Notes: a model not told the origin generated them from the letters alone. Positions 10,871 through 22,845 are shown, counted from the stretch's first letter. The stretch is 64,000 nt of DNA from Elephas maximus indicus (GCF_024166365.1 NC_064842.1:11875001-11939000); one strand, 5' to 3'. Numbers and translations: made by a program.

Positions 10871-12384
10871 TAGTTAACTAAGGATGCAAACCAGGTTCTT
10901 TAATAGACCATAGTATACAAATCACCTTCCTGTTTAAAAAATAATGATTTATAAAGTAACCCAATCATATTTAGGAACATATAAAAATTGGAAAGAAAAA
11001 AAATATTGTCCATAATCTCACCACCCCAACAAAGCCCAATGTTATTATTTAGATATAATGTCTTCAAGTCTTTCTTCCTAGGAGTAGGGTTCTTTTCATT
11101 AATCGTATAGAGAATACATCAAAATAAAGAAATGGTAAAGTAGACTATTACGTGGACATACAATCTCCTCATAGTGAAAGCTAACATTTGCTTTCCCAGG
11201 GTCCCTGGAGCTGGGCACAAGCATGTGATACAGACAGCCAATCTGCTTAGCGGAAACTACGTTATCCAGTGTACGCAGAAAGCCTGCAGAGCTGTTCTCA
11301 TGTGATATTGTATCAGAAGCATGTTTCCACACTGTTAGATAGCATATCAGTATGGCTTTTATTTGCAAACAACAGAACCAACTCATAACTATTGTACGCA
11401 CAAATGCAATCTATTAAAGGAACCACAGCACTCACAGAAGCTCTGGCAGGGCCAAAAATCAGGCTTAGGAGGCTTCCGTTGCCCCTTATAAATAGGGTGC
11501 CCTAACACCTTTGCCATTAAAAAAGGATTTCCCGTGATGTCCCTGTTCTCGATCACTCTATAATGAATCAAAGGACATGTGGGTGTGTCTGATTGGCCAA
11601 TCCCATGTCCCATACCTGCACCCTCTCTACAGGGAGGTTGAAAAAGGAAATTTTGACTTCAAACCATGGGGAGACTGGATATCTATATTATATTGCCATA
11701 TCTACATTTAAGAGTGTCAGGTATTCCAAATTATTGCAAAAATATAATGAGAATAATATTTTTAAAATAATTAAAAAAATTTTTTTTCATCTTCCCTTTA
11801 AATCATGTTCTCATGCACCCTGCTGTTCCCACATATGAGCCATGAGGGAGAGATGAGTCCAGCCTGGAACAAAGAGCCCACCGAGCCACTTTGAACCTCA
11901 AAGCTAATTTCCCTGACCCCTTTTTAGGGAGACAGACATCTTGAAAGCTAGGCATGCCTAAGAGAAAACTACTTCCTAAATTCCTTTAGTTGCTATTAGC
12001 ATATCAAGAGCCAGACATAGTGGAATATTCAATAGATCATAGAGGTTTTACTATTAGACCAGGAATAGAAATAACCTGTCTTTTGATGTGAAGGAAGTAG
12101 AAAGCCTAGCTCCCCTGCTGGCAGGAAAAAGAAAGCAAAGGAGGAAGGAGAAAGAGGCAGTGGGTCCTGACCTCTCCCAGGGAGATGAGGAGGAAGAGCC
12201 TCAGCCTAGATTCCCATCGGGCACTCTGGATGGTGTGTCACAGGTGAACCAAGGTCATAACCCAGGGCAGCCCAGGCTTAGTCAGAAACAGTCTACATTA
12301 GTGCTTCCATGGGAAGAAAAGGCAGATGTCCCTGCATGGCCCCAAAGGAGGAAAGGACTCCACTGAGATTCAGAGTAAACAGCT
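10871..12384. other. Unassigned sequence
   Basis: I recognise no gene. A small A7T8 run lies near 11773. The 92-codon frame at 12088-12366 is rich in E, K and P and has no recognisable domain; I treat it as chance. Confidence 0.45.
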
Positions 12385-12650
12385 TTCAGAGGCTGTAACA
12401 AATGGCCACAAATGGCGTGACTTAGGACAACACACATTTATTCTCTTAGATTTGGTAGGCCAGAAGTCCAAAATCAACTTGACTTACTAAAACTAAGGTG
12501 TTGGCAGGGCCACGCTCCCTCCAGGGACTCTAGGGAAGAGTCCATTTCCTTGCCTTTTCTAGTCTAGAGCTGCATTCCTGGCACTGGAATCATTCCCTGC
12601 TTTCGTCAGCTCATGGCCCCTCATGTTCAATTGCTTTGCTAGAAACATAA
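12385..12650 (-). mobile_element. Old MLT1-like LTR fragment
   Basis: In reverse orientation, GGCTGTAACAAATGGCCAC is followed by ACACATTTATTCTCTTAGA and AGAAGTCCAAAATCAA, then GTGTTGGCAGGGCCACGCTC. This resembles older MaLR/MLT1-class LTRs shared by placental mammals. It is more diverged than the six similar LTRs in the window. Confidence 0.55.
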
Positions 12651-12679
12651 GGGAGTTCTTGGAAAGCAGGACAAAGAGG

Positions 12680-12920
12680 ACCAATTGTTCTCACACATTG
12701 CTTTGAAGAGTCAGAATTGCTGCATTTCTTTTAGAAAGCAATCTGGCAGTATACATCAAGACACTTAAAACTGTAAGCCTAATTATAGCCCTTCTGGGAA
12801 TCTTTTCTGAACAAAGAACCAAAAACACAGGAACAGTTTTTTGCCTGGGGATGATGATTGAAACATTATACAGAGAGGTGGCAAATTTACTCACACTATA
12901 CTCAGATGCACAAAGCAATA
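12680..12920 (+). mobile_element. Old L1 ORF2/3' fragment
   Basis: The stretch TTTTAGAAAGCAATCTGGCA with ACATCAAGACACTTAAAAC and CCCTTCTGGGAATC matches the C-terminal ORF2 region of old L1s, where a conserved PFLGI-like segment is encoded. It has no open frame. Confidence 0.6.
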
Positions 12921-13009
12921 AAGCTTTCCTTTTCTTTTTTTCCTGTAACTAACCTACTCTTCCTCCTGCCATCACCCGCTCTCCTGACTGACCTGTGGGT
13001 AAAGAGGTG

Positions 13010-13120
13010 CAGTTTCCTAACAAAAATATCACAAGTAGGTGACTTTAAAGAACAGAAATTTGTTTTCTCAACAGTTAGGAAACTAGAAGTCCAAATTCAG
13101 GGCACTGGCCCTAGGCATTC
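13010..13120 (-). mobile_element. MaLR-type LTR fragment
   Basis: AAAAATATCACAAGTAGGTG, GAACAGAAATTTGTTTTCTC and CTAGAAGTCCAAATTCAGGG match the reverse-strand start of the LTR family at 1338 and 18641. It is cut off after about 110 bp, where an RTE fragment begins. Confidence 0.75.
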
Positions 13121-13124
13121 AACT

Positions 13125-13645
13125 GTGTGGTTTATAACAAATTATGGTTAACATTGTGCAGAGTGGGAATTCCAGAATGCTTAATTGTGCTCATGAGGAA
13201 CCTGTACATAGATCAAGAGCAGTCGTTCAAACAGAACAAGGGAATACTGCGTGGTTTAAAGTCAGGAAAGGTGTGTGTCACAGTTGTATCCTTTCACCAT
13301 ACTTATTCAATTTGTATGCTGAGCAAATAATCCAAGAAGCTGGACTATATGAAGAAAGACAGAGCATCAGGATTGGGGGAAGACTTACTAACAACCTGTA
13401 ATATGCAGATGGCACAACCTTGCTTACTGAAAGTGAAGAGGGCTTGAAGCACTTACTGATGAAGACCAAAGACCACAGCCTTCAGTATAGATTACACCTC
13501 AACATGAAGAAAACAGAAATCCTCACAGCTGGACCAATGAGCAAAATCATGATGAACCAATGAGCTCCAGCATAACAACGATCATCGTGAATGAGGGTGG
13601 CACAGGATTGGGCAGTGTTCCATTCTGTTGTACATATGGCAGAGA
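13125..13645 (+). mobile_element. RTE LINE with large internal deletion
   Basis: RT remains cover motif B (KVRKGVCHSCILSPYLF, frame 13144-13401) and the motif C region. At motif C the stretch after a stop reads YADGTTLL, where the full-length copy at 19.7-22.8 kb has CADDTTLL, so the second catalytic aspartate is lost. After GPMSKIMM-coding sequence near 13550 it jumps to the RTE 3' end (GATCATCGTGAATGAGGGTG). The missing part is about 0.5 kb compared with other copies. Confidence 0.85.
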
Positions 13646-13646
13646 G

Positions 13647-13732
13647 TTGTCTTATATAAAAATAAAAAATAAAAAAATAATTTTTTTTGTCTTATATAAA
13701 AAAATCGTTTTTAAAAAAAAATTTTTTTTTTT
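13647..13732. repeat. A-rich/T-rich insertion between direct repeats
   Basis: The 16-bp string TTGTCTTATATAAAAA occurs at 13647-13662 and again at 13687-13702. Between them lies an A-rich then T-rich block ending in T. A further T5-A9-T11 block follows at 13708-13732. The order is A first, then T, as at 55863 and 61710. Confidence 0.8.
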
Positions 13733-13735
13733 AGG

Positions 13736-14247
13736 AGTGTCCAAATTATTTGCTTATCATTCTTCAATGACTCCCTATTGCAAAATTCAAGTTGCTAAGC
13801 ACAATGTACAGGCCCTCCTGACCTGGTTTCCGACTATGTTTCTACCCTTGTATCTCAACGCATTCTCTCCCTCTCCATTCCACCACTATCTTTCCCTCTG
13901 CCCTTGCTGTATGCTCCAAGTACGCCAGGTTTGTTTCAATTGCCTGCCTGGGCTGTGCTCTTCCAGACCTAGAGACCTTCTCAGACGATATATCAACTTC
14001 CAATAACCAATATTTTATCCTTCTTTTATATGGATAACTCCTACCTACCCTTTAGCTATCAGTCTACAAATCATCTCCTCTGAGATTTTTTTCTTTGAGT
14101 TAGATGAACCATTATGTGCTTCTTCTGGTACCCTTTCCTACTTTGTTCCTGGACTTTACCACACTATATCATAATGACTTAGCTATTTAATCTGCCACAA
14201 GAATAAAAGTTCTCTGAGTGCAAGGACCTTATGTGTCTTGTACAATA
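13736..14247. other. Unassigned sequence
   Basis: No gene or repeat recognised. The frame spanning 13560-14006 begins in RTE tail sequence and runs through homopolymers; I do not regard it as a gene. Confidence 0.4.
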
Positions 14248-14634
14248 CACCTACTCCTCACTTATCGACTCTCTCGTTATCCAACATATCGTATTTATGA
14301 CAACAGTAAAAAATCTACTATCCGACTATTGTGCACATAAACAACATACATCTGGCAGCAATGAACACCAAGGTGCAAGGCAAGAGTAAGGCTGGCTGTG
14401 ATGGTTAAAGTTATGTGTCAGCTTGGTTGGGCCACGAGTCTCAGTGGTTTGGCAGTTATATAATGATGTGATTTGGCAGTTACGTAATGATGTAACTTGG
14501 CAGTTAGGTAATGATGTACTCATCTTCCATTTTTGTGATCTGATGTGGTCATCCTCCATTTTTGCATAATGCTGATTTTTGCATAATGACCTGGTCTTTG
14601 GAACCTAACCATGTCGACAAGTAAGGAGTGGGTG
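14248..14634. mobile_element. TIR DNA transposon, pogo/Tigger-like
   Basis: The left end CACCTACTCCTCACTTATCGAC is mirrored at the right end by GTCGACAAGTAAGGAGTGGGTG, with three mismatches. The dinucleotide TA lies outside each end (14246-14247 and 14635-14636). TA duplications are the rule for Tc1/mariner and pogo elements. No transposase frame is present. An LTR fragment (14397-14563) appears to sit inside it. Confidence 0.65.
14397..14563 (+). mobile_element. ERVL/MaLR-like LTR fragment with 24-bp tandem repeats
   Basis: It starts TGTGATGGTTAAAGTTATGT with CAGCTTGGTTGGGCC, as ERVL-class LTRs do, and ends near GTGATCTGATGTGGTCATCC and TCCATTTTT. At 14448-14518 three 24-bp units with the core TTGGCAGTTANNTAATGATG are in tandem. 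It is truncated on the 3' side. Confidence 0.6.
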
Positions 14635-14639
14635 TATTA

Positions 14640-17109
14640 CTTTCCCATCATTGAACACAGTACCTGGTCCATAGAATGGTTTTAATAAATATTAGTTAGA
14701 TGAAGTAATTAAGAAAAAGAAGGAGGGAGGGTAAAAAAGAAAGAAGATGAAGGGGAGAAACTCAAGGTCTTTCTTTTCTACCTTCCAAGTCCTTACCTGG
14801 TATTAAGATAAATTTAAATGTTAGGTTAAATAAGATAGTGTTCCCATATATACTAATGTACATATAAAAATGTTAGGCCAATGTGAGGTATCATGGCATG
14901 TATAGCCACACGTCTTTCATTTCCAAAAAGCTGCACTTTAACTCTATCCAGCTTCCTATCTCAGAAACATACCAAGGAGCATCAGAAAGGCTAAGTGAGA
15001 GAATGCATTGGGTTAGTCCAGATCGTGTCCCCCTCGTATTTGGCGGCCATACAAAGCATGTGGCTTACCGATGGTGGGTAAATGGATTTATTAATGAAAG
15101 ATGTTATAGAAATAGATTTTACAATGCATCAATTTGGAGGATAGAAGGAGAAAGAATTCTCTGTATTGTTTCTAAATTCATATTTGGATATTCCTGCTTA
15201 ACCTATTTGACAGTAAGCCACGTAGGCAGAAACTACAACCTCCACCTTCCTCTATAACTCCCCTCAGTACCCAGCACTCAGCACAGCAAATCATCAATCA
15301 GTACTGCTGACTCACTCCTTTTCATCTACCACACCTCTATTTCCGAGTGGTCCTCCCAGTGTCCTAGAGGGAGGGGTTAATTCATTCCTCACCCAGGGGC
15401 CCTGGCACCAGCTCTTTTCCTCCTAATCACCATTCAAATGTACCTTTCCTCACCAGTTACGTGTAGCAGCTCCAAACTAGGTGATACAATTACCTTCTAG
15501 GTGAAATTTCTAACTTTATTAGCTGGTTGCAGAGGCTTCTCAGAGATATATTGGAACATTGAGTCTAGCCCTGTTTGAACACTAGCAACTATATTGAAAA
15601 GAACTCAGCTGCAAACTTTAGATGACCTAATAAGTTCTTTTTCATCTGTAGTATCTCTGATTACAGGCATGTCATTTTTACTCCAGTTCCAGAATAAATT
15701 TGTTACTTTCTGAAGACAGGGGGAAAAACAAAACTCATTAGCTGTTTATGAGGCCAGAAGCATGGAATTTAGAGAGGTTCGGGTTTAAAAACACACTTGG
15801 CATACCACATTCAGAGGCTCCATAGAAACAAACTTAGTCACCGGGTCTGTACGTGCAACATTAACAACTAACACTCATAGGAAGAAACACCCCTATATGG
15901 GCACATGTGGTGCAACTGTGAAATTTCTACAGGTTCTGAGTGTCTAATAAGGACTCTCTACCTCTGAGTAGAAACTTTCGCCCCAATAGGCCAAACTATT
16001 TGCAAATACTATCCCAGAAGAGAATTTCTCATGTTATTTTAAAATACAAGAGTTTATGTTCAAGTGACTTTCCCAAAGTACAACTATATGCTGAGTCCTG
16101 TGAGTCCTCGTAGTGAATCAACAAACCTGGGGGTGGCCTTGGGGAACCCCAGCACACCCCTGTAGTCATAAAAGTTTGCAATTAGAAGGCACTTATTGTA
16201 TAGGGTAGCTATGAGTCAGAATCGACTAGACAGCACAATGGGATTGTCAGTGACATTATCCTTAACATTGGAGTTGTCCCTTGTTTAGATTTCTAAAGAG
16301 TGCATCCCTCTAAGGTGCACATTCTTCCTCCTGGTTGCTCCCAGTGGAGACACACTGTCATCCTCTTATTTTCTCTTCTTGATGCTGTGTATGCTTTTCT
16401 TCTTGTGGAAACTACTTAGAGGAGCTGCTGGTATAACAAGATGCTGCTTGCAAAACAGGGTCACTTCACGCCCCAGTGGCCTGGCGGAACTCTACATTCA
16501 TTCTATTTTAGTGCTACTCCTTTTCTGGAATACTTGCTGTTTTCCCACCCAGATTAGAAAAACTTTGTCTTGATCTTTGATTTTAATGTAGGATGATTCA
16601 AATTCTATTTGCTCTCTTCAATGTCATACCCAACACTTGTTTGTAGTTGCCCCTGCCTGTGTTCTCATTGACCCGAGTCACTTCAAAGGTGCTTCCTAGG
16701 CAAGACAAGATGCTTTGAAAAGATGTTTTTCAAATGATCCTTTGGCAAGGAACTTACAAGGCAAAAGTTTATACTTGTTACACCAATCTTATTTGATTGA
16801 ATCTATTTTAGAAAGTGGAAAAAAGGATACCAGGGCTACCAATCCCAAGCCAAGACCACTCGATCAGCACTTGACATAAAATCCAGATAAAATTTTAGGA
16901 AGTGTAATTAGAAGACCTCTGAAAGACTCCACTGGGTTGAAGTCAGTCCTTACCATTGATGTAACATGTGGATTAGAAACCAGGGCTTGGCTTTCTCTGA
17001 AAGTACGTGAAATCACACCAATAAGGATTCCTTCCAAGAATGGTTGGTCAATAGGAGAATTCTAAAAACAAGAACCTATTAGACCTACATGAAAAGTCAG
17101 TCAAGCTTC
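14640..17109. other. Mostly unassigned sequence with a SINE remnant
   Basis: A probable AfroSINE tail remnant lies at about 16195-16245 (TAGCTATGAGTCAGAATCGA, then CTAGACAGCA). The rest shows no recognised family. The 124-codon frame at 14883-15257 has no recognisable domain and no gene context. Confidence 0.45.
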
Positions 17110-17285
17110 TCACATACATCAGGCTTGGTTTCCTCAATTATAAAATGTGGTGATAATAGCATCTACCTCTTTTCATAGGGTTGTTGTTAGGATTATATGA
17201 ATTCATACAGTTAATGCTTAAAATACTGCCTGGCACCTACAAAGCATGGTACTTCATAATTATTTGATATCATTAATATTATTAC
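17110..17285 (+). mobile_element. MIR SINE fragment
   Basis: TTTCCTCAATTATAAAATGTGG, GGTTGTTGTTAGGATTATAT and CTGCCTGGCACCTACAAAGC follow the 3' two thirds of the mammalian-wide MIR consensus in order. It is an ancient tRNA-derived SINE, long inactive. Confidence 0.8.
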
Positions 17286-18640
17286 AGACGCTTGAGGCTT
17301 CTTTTCACAAGAAAGAAACACTCATTTTCAAAGCTGGTAAAGTGTATAACCCAATCACTCTCTACTATGGTTTGCATCATTAGAAGAAGACTTGACATTG
17401 TACCTTCAAGGAGTGAAAAGCAGGAACTAACCCAAGTTACAGTGAGAAGACAGGAATTGAAGCTGGTCTGTAATATAGACCACTCCTTTACCGGGAGCTA
17501 AAAATGGCAGCATTTAAAAAGATTTCTGCATAACTCTTGAAAATCTAAAATGTTCCATGATATGTTTTCCTGGGCTCAGGACTAGCCAAGCGTGAAGTTT
17601 CCTGGAAGCCCCTCCTTAGTCTTTCTATTGTCCATGCCACCCCCACCTCAAGGCCTGGGAATAAGTCAGCATTCAGTACACTGTGGTCACTTCAATGCAA
17701 TGCATTCTCTTCCAATCAAATGATGAACAACCCAACGAGAATTACGATGTGTTCTTGAGTTCCAACATCTGGGTATTTGATAACATCCGAACATGGGTTC
17801 CTGTGGAAACACAAATAATGCTGCTTCCTCTAAGTCATATGCCAAACACATTCCAAGTCCTGAAGACATTGTAAGAAGTGGTAAACACATTTACCAAATT
17901 TTTTAAAGGATTTCTCCTATATGAAGTGCAAAATGTTCTGATGCTCATTAGTCATGGGGTTTATTTAAATATATATTTGAGTGCAGCTTACCATTTAGCT
18001 GGAAGAATTACCTTAGACTTAGAACATAAATCTCGGAAACAGAACATGAAAGATAATACGAATTTTCTTTTTCAGACTGGCAAAAGTCCCATACTTCTTT
18101 TTTTTTGTTTGTTTCTTAAAGTAAGCCTCTCCTTGGTTTTACGTTTGTTGACATAGTGTTGGCTTTAGCTCAAACCTCACTACTTGAAATTGGAATTTCC
18201 AGAAATCACTTGCAGATGAGAATCATAACAGTAAGTATTATAACATTCCAGTGGTCCACTGAAGAAACCTTCTCCAAAGGGATTTTCAGTGATATTTTTT
18301 AGTAGATATATTTAGAAGGAAGAAGTATCTCTAATGTGCTTTTTGTCATCTCTTCATTCACATTCATGTTGTCAGAAATTTCATATTCCCCAGTACATAA
18401 TCAAGGAAAAAAAAAAATTTTCATGGGTTCAGAGATCTAACAGATGCATTGCTGTCTTACTGGATATTTTCATGTTGGGATATATGGGTTTTGACGCCCA
18501 GTGGCTACATGTCAGAGGAATGACTGTTATCCTATTTTGCACATGTCATGAAACAAATCTGAAGCTATAATGAGCAAAAATGTTCCTGCTTTCAATGTAT
18601 TCATAGTTTAGTAAGAAACATGATATATAGTACGTGTGTG
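17286..18640. other. Unassigned sequence
   Basis: No recognised repeat or exon. Several frames of 60-90 codons occur by chance and none carries a motif I know. Confidence 0.45.
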
Positions 18641-19154
18641 TGTCTTAGTCGTCTAGTGCTGCTGTAACAGAAATACCACAAGTGGGTGGCTTTAGCAAAG
18701 AGAAATTTATTCTCTCACAGTCTAGTATGCTAAAAGTCCATATTCAAGGCATCAGGTCAAAGGAAGGCTTTCTCTTTCTGTGGGCTCTAAGGAAAGGTCC
18801 TTGTCATCAATCTTACCCTGGTCTAGGAGCTTCTCCAAGCAGGAACCCCAGGTCCAAATGATGTTTCTAGTCCCAGCACTGCTTTCTTGGTGCTGTGAGG
18901 CCCCCTGTCTCTCTGTTTGTTTCTCTCTTTTATATCTCAAAAGAGATTGGCTTAAGACACAACCTAATCTTGTAGATTGAGTCCTGCCTCATTAACTGCC
19001 GCTAATCCCATCTCATTAACATCATAGAGATAGGATTTACAACACATAGGAAAATCACATCAGATGACAAAATGTTGGATAATCACACAATATTAGGAAT
19101 CATGGCCTAGCCAGGTGACATACATTTTGGGGGGACACAATTCAATCCATAACA
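18641..19154 (-). mobile_element. MaLR-type solo LTR with 5-bp TSD
   Basis: The complete LTR in reverse orientation begins TGTCTTAGTCGTCTAGTGCT and ends CAATCCATAACA. GTGTG lies directly on both sides (18636-18640 and 19155-19159), although that sequence is low in complexity. In LTR orientation the family carries its Pol II promoter and polyadenylation functions; here none need be active. Confidence 0.9.
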
Positions 19155-19284
19155 GTGTGTGTTCACACATAATCACACATATACTGGAAAATTACAAAGA
19201 TTAAAACTTTAGAATATGAATTGGATTGAAGGGGATAAAAATAGGTAGTTAACACCTATGAAAGGAGAAGATCAGAGAGAAGGA

Positions 19285-19410
19285 AAGGCGGTAACATTTA
19301 TTGAGCAACTACGCTGTGCAGAAACTGTGGTTTTACATGTATTATCTCCTTCAATCCTCACACCAATCTGGTCAGTATTATTTGAGAGATGAGGAGCTTA
19401 GATCTAAACC
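19285..19410 (-). mobile_element. MIR SINE fragment
   Basis: AACATTTATTGAGCAACTAC, TTTTACATGTATTATCTCCT and CAATCCTCACACCAATCTGG match the MIR reverse complement in order. The 5' tRNA-like part is missing. Confidence 0.75.
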
Positions 19411-19665
19411 AAGGTCAGTAGACCAAAAGTTTAGCTTTTGCCCAATATGATGCATTAACTCACCAGACCACATGCTATTAATTTCTTTTTATTTAAATGT
19501 TGTTCCCTATATTTTTGTTCCTTTTCAGTATATGTGTATGTGTGCACTTGTGCACACATTTTATATTGTGTTTATTACTATCCTTTTATAACACCATAAA
19601 GTCAAGGATATTCTCACTCCTTCCTGGTACTTATTACAGCTTTAGCACTGGCTGGCAGAGGTAAT

Positions 19666-22600
19666 GTTTGTTCTTGTTGTTAGGTGCCGTCGAGTTGGTT
19701 CCAACTCATAGCGACCCTACGCACAACATAAAGAAACACTGCCCGGTCCTGAGCCATCCTTACAATTGTTGTTTTGCTTGAGCTCATTGTTGTAGCCACT
19801 GTGTCAATCCACCTCATTGAGGGCCTTCCTCTTTTCTGCTGACCCTGTACTTTGCCAAGCATGATGTCCTTCTCCAGGGGCTGATCCCTCCTGACAACAT
19901 GTCCAAAGTATGTAAGACGCAATCTCGCCATCCTTGCTTCTAAGGAGCATTCTGGTTGTACTTACTCTAAGATAGATTTGTTCGTTCTTTTGGCAGTCCA
20001 TGGTATATTCAATATTCTTCGCCAACACCACAATTCAAAGGCGTCAATTCTTCTTTGGTCTTCCTTATTCATTGTCCAGCTTTCACATGCATACAATGCT
20101 ATTGAAAATACCATGGGTTGGGTCAGGTGCACCTTAGTCTTCAAGGTGACATCTTTGCTCTTCAACACTTTAAAGAGGTCCTTTGCAGCAGTTAAACCCA
20201 ATGCAATGTGTCTTTTGATTTCTTGACTGCTGCTTCCATGGCTGTTGATTGTGGATCCAAGTAAAATGAAATCCCTGACAACTTCAATGTTTTCTCCGTT
20301 TATCGTGATGTTGTGTATTGGTCCATTTGGGAGGATTTTTGTTTCCTTTTTGTTGAGGTGCAATCTATACTGAAGGCTGTGGTTTTTGATCTTCATCAGT
20401 AAGTGCTTCAAGTCCTCTTCACTTTCAGCAAGCAAGGTTGTGTCATCTGCACAACGCAGGTTGTTAATGAGTCTTCCTCCAATCCTGATGCCCTGTTCTT
20501 CTTCATATGTCCAGCTTCTCATATTATTTGCTCAGCATACAGACTGAATAGGTATGGTGAAAGAATACAACCCTGACACACACCTTTCCTGACTTTAAAC
20601 CAATCAGTATCCCCTTGTTCTGTCAGAACAACTGCCTCTTGATCTATGTAAAGATTCCTCATGAGCACAATTAAGTGTTCTGGAATTCCCATTTTTCTCA
20701 GTGTTATCCATAGTTTGTTATGATCCACACAGTCGAATGCCTTTGCATAGTCAAGAAAACACAAGTAAACATCCTTCTGGTATTTTCTGCTTTCAGCCAG
20801 GACATTAGCAATGATATCCCTGGTTCCACGTCTTCTTCTGAAACCAGCCTGAATTTCTGGCAGTTCCCTGTCGATATATTGCTGCAGCCATTTTTGAATG
20901 ATCTTCAGCAAAATTTTGCTTGCTTATGGTATTAATGATATTGTTCTATAATTTCCCCTTTCAGTTGAATCACCTTTCTTGGGAAAAGGCATAAATATGG
21001 ACCTCTTCCAGTCAGTTGGCCAGGAAGCTGTCTTCCATATTTCTTGGCATAGATGAATGAGCACCTCCAGCTCTGCATTCATTTGTTGAAAATCTCAATT
21101 GATATTCCATCAGTTCCTGGAGACTTGTTTTTTGCCAATGCCTTCAGAGCAGCCTGGACTTCTTCCTTCAGTACCATTGGTTCCTGATTATATGCTACCT
21201 CTTGAAATGGTTGAACATCGACTAATTCTTTTTGGTACAATGACCCTGTATATTCCTTCTATCTTTTTTTGATGCTTCCTGCGTTGTTTAATATTTTCCC
21301 CATAGAATCCTTTGCCGTTGCAACTCAAGGCTTGAACTTTTTCTTCAGTTCTTTCTGCTTGAGAAACATCGAGGGTGTTCTTCCCTTTTGGTTTTCCATC
21401 TCCAGCTCTTTGCACATGTCATTATCATACTTCACTTTGTCTTCTCGAGAGGCCCTTTGAAATCTTCTGTTCCGTTCTTTTACTTCATCAATTCTTCCTT
21501 TTGCTTTAGCTGCTTGATGTTCGAGAGCAAGTTTCAGAGTCTCCTCTGATATCCATCTTGGTCTTTTCTTTCTTCCCTGTCTTTTCAATGACCTCTTGCT
21601 TTCTTCATGTATGATGTCCTTGATGTCATTCCACAACTCGTCTGGTCTTCAGTCACTAGTGTTCAATGCATCAGATCTATTCTTCAGATGGTTTCTAAAT
21701 TCAGGTGGTATATACTCAAGGTTGTATTTTGGCTCTCGTGGACTTGCTCTGATTTTCTTCAGTTTCAGCTTGAACTTGTCTGTTCCACAGTCGGCCCCTG
21801 GCCTTGTTCTGACTGATGATATTGAGCTTTTCCATCATCTCTTTCCACAGATGTAGTCAATTTGATTTGTGTGTTCCATCTGGCAAGGTCCCTGTGTACA
21901 GGTTCCATTTATGTTGGTGAAAGAAGGTATTTGCAATGAAGAAGGCATTGGTCTTGCAAAATTCTACCATCCGATCTCCAGCATTGTTTCCGTCACCAAG
22001 GCCATATTTTCCAACTACTGATCCTTCTTCTTTGTTTCCAACTTTCGCATTCCAATCGCCAGTAATTATCAATGCATATTGATTGCATGTTGATCAATTT
22101 CATACTGCAGCAGCTAATAAAAATCTTCTATTTCTTCATCTTTGGCCCTAGTGGTTGGTGCATAAATTTGAATAATAGTCGTATTAACTGGTCTTCTTTA
22201 GGTGTACGGATATCATTCTATCACTGACAGCGTTGTACTTCAGGATAGATCTTGAAATGTTCTTTTTGACGATGAATGCAACACTATTCCCCTTCAAGCT
22301 CTCATTCCCAGCATAGTAGACTATGATTGTCCAATTCAAAATGGCCAATACCAGTGCATTTCAGCACACTAATGCCTAGGATACCAATGTTTATGCATTC
22401 CATTTCATTTTTAACAATTTTCAATTTTCCTAGATTCATACTTCATACTTTTCAGGTTCTGATTATTAATGGATGTTTGCAGCTATTTCTTCTCATTTTG
22501 AGTCATGCCACATCAGCAAATAAAGGTCCTGAAAGCTTTGAGGAGGCAGCTCTTTCCCAGTCATCTTTTGAGTGTCTTCCAACCTGGGGGGCTCATCTCT

Positions 22601-22845
22601 CAGCACTATATCAGACTATGTTCCACTGCTATTCATAAGGTTTTCACTGGCTAATGCTTTTCGGAAGTAGACTGCCAGGTCCTTCTTCCTAGTCTGTCTT
22701 AGTCTGGAAGCCCGGCTGAAACCTGTCCTCCATGGTTGACCCTGCTGGTATCTGAATACTGGTGGCATAGCTTCCAGCATCACAGGAACACACAAGCCCC
22801 CACAGTACGACAAACTGACAGACACGTGGGGGCAGACAAGTAGGC
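19666..22845 (-). mobile_element. Essentially full-length RTE LINE (about 3.2 kb) with TSD
   Basis: The longest RTE copy in the window. On the plus strand it runs from the GTTGTT-like tail and GTTAGGTGCCGTCGAGTTGG at the 3' end to the element's 5' end GGGGGCAGACAAG at about 22840. GAGGTAAT flanks both sides (19658-19665 and 22846-22853). It encodes an APE-type endonuclease upstream and an RTE reverse transcriptase downstream, both broken. Its 5' region (22.6-22.83 kb) is the source-like match for the SINE bodies at 5231 and 29791. Confidence 0.95.
19760..22330 (-). pseudogene. RTE ORF: APE endonuclease and reverse transcriptase, disabled
   Basis: The polyprotein would nick target DNA and copy RNA by target-primed reverse transcription. 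Endonuclease remains (21857-22072) include MIITGDWNAKVGNKEEG, the family's GDWN-type motif. RT remains at 20519-20911 include AGFRRRRGTRD, FLDYAKAFDCVDH (motif A aspartate) and KVRKGVCQGCILSPYLF (motif B). At 19962-20522 CADDTTLLAESEEDL holds the motif C aspartate pair. The pieces lie in different frames, with stops between them, so no enzyme can be made. The catalytic residues themselves survive. Confidence 0.92.

Noticed and set aside
11773-11788. Fourth A(n)T(n) insertion (A7T8)
   Set aside because: It is short and lacks flanking direct repeats, so it is consistent with ordinary AT-rich sequence.
12088-12366. Possible acidic/basic small protein of 92 codons
   Set aside because: Composition alone (E, K, P) does not support a gene. 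I saw no similarity and no splice sites that would frame it.
14883-15257. 124-codon open frame on the plus strand
   Set aside because: It contains no known motif, and no exon context was seen.
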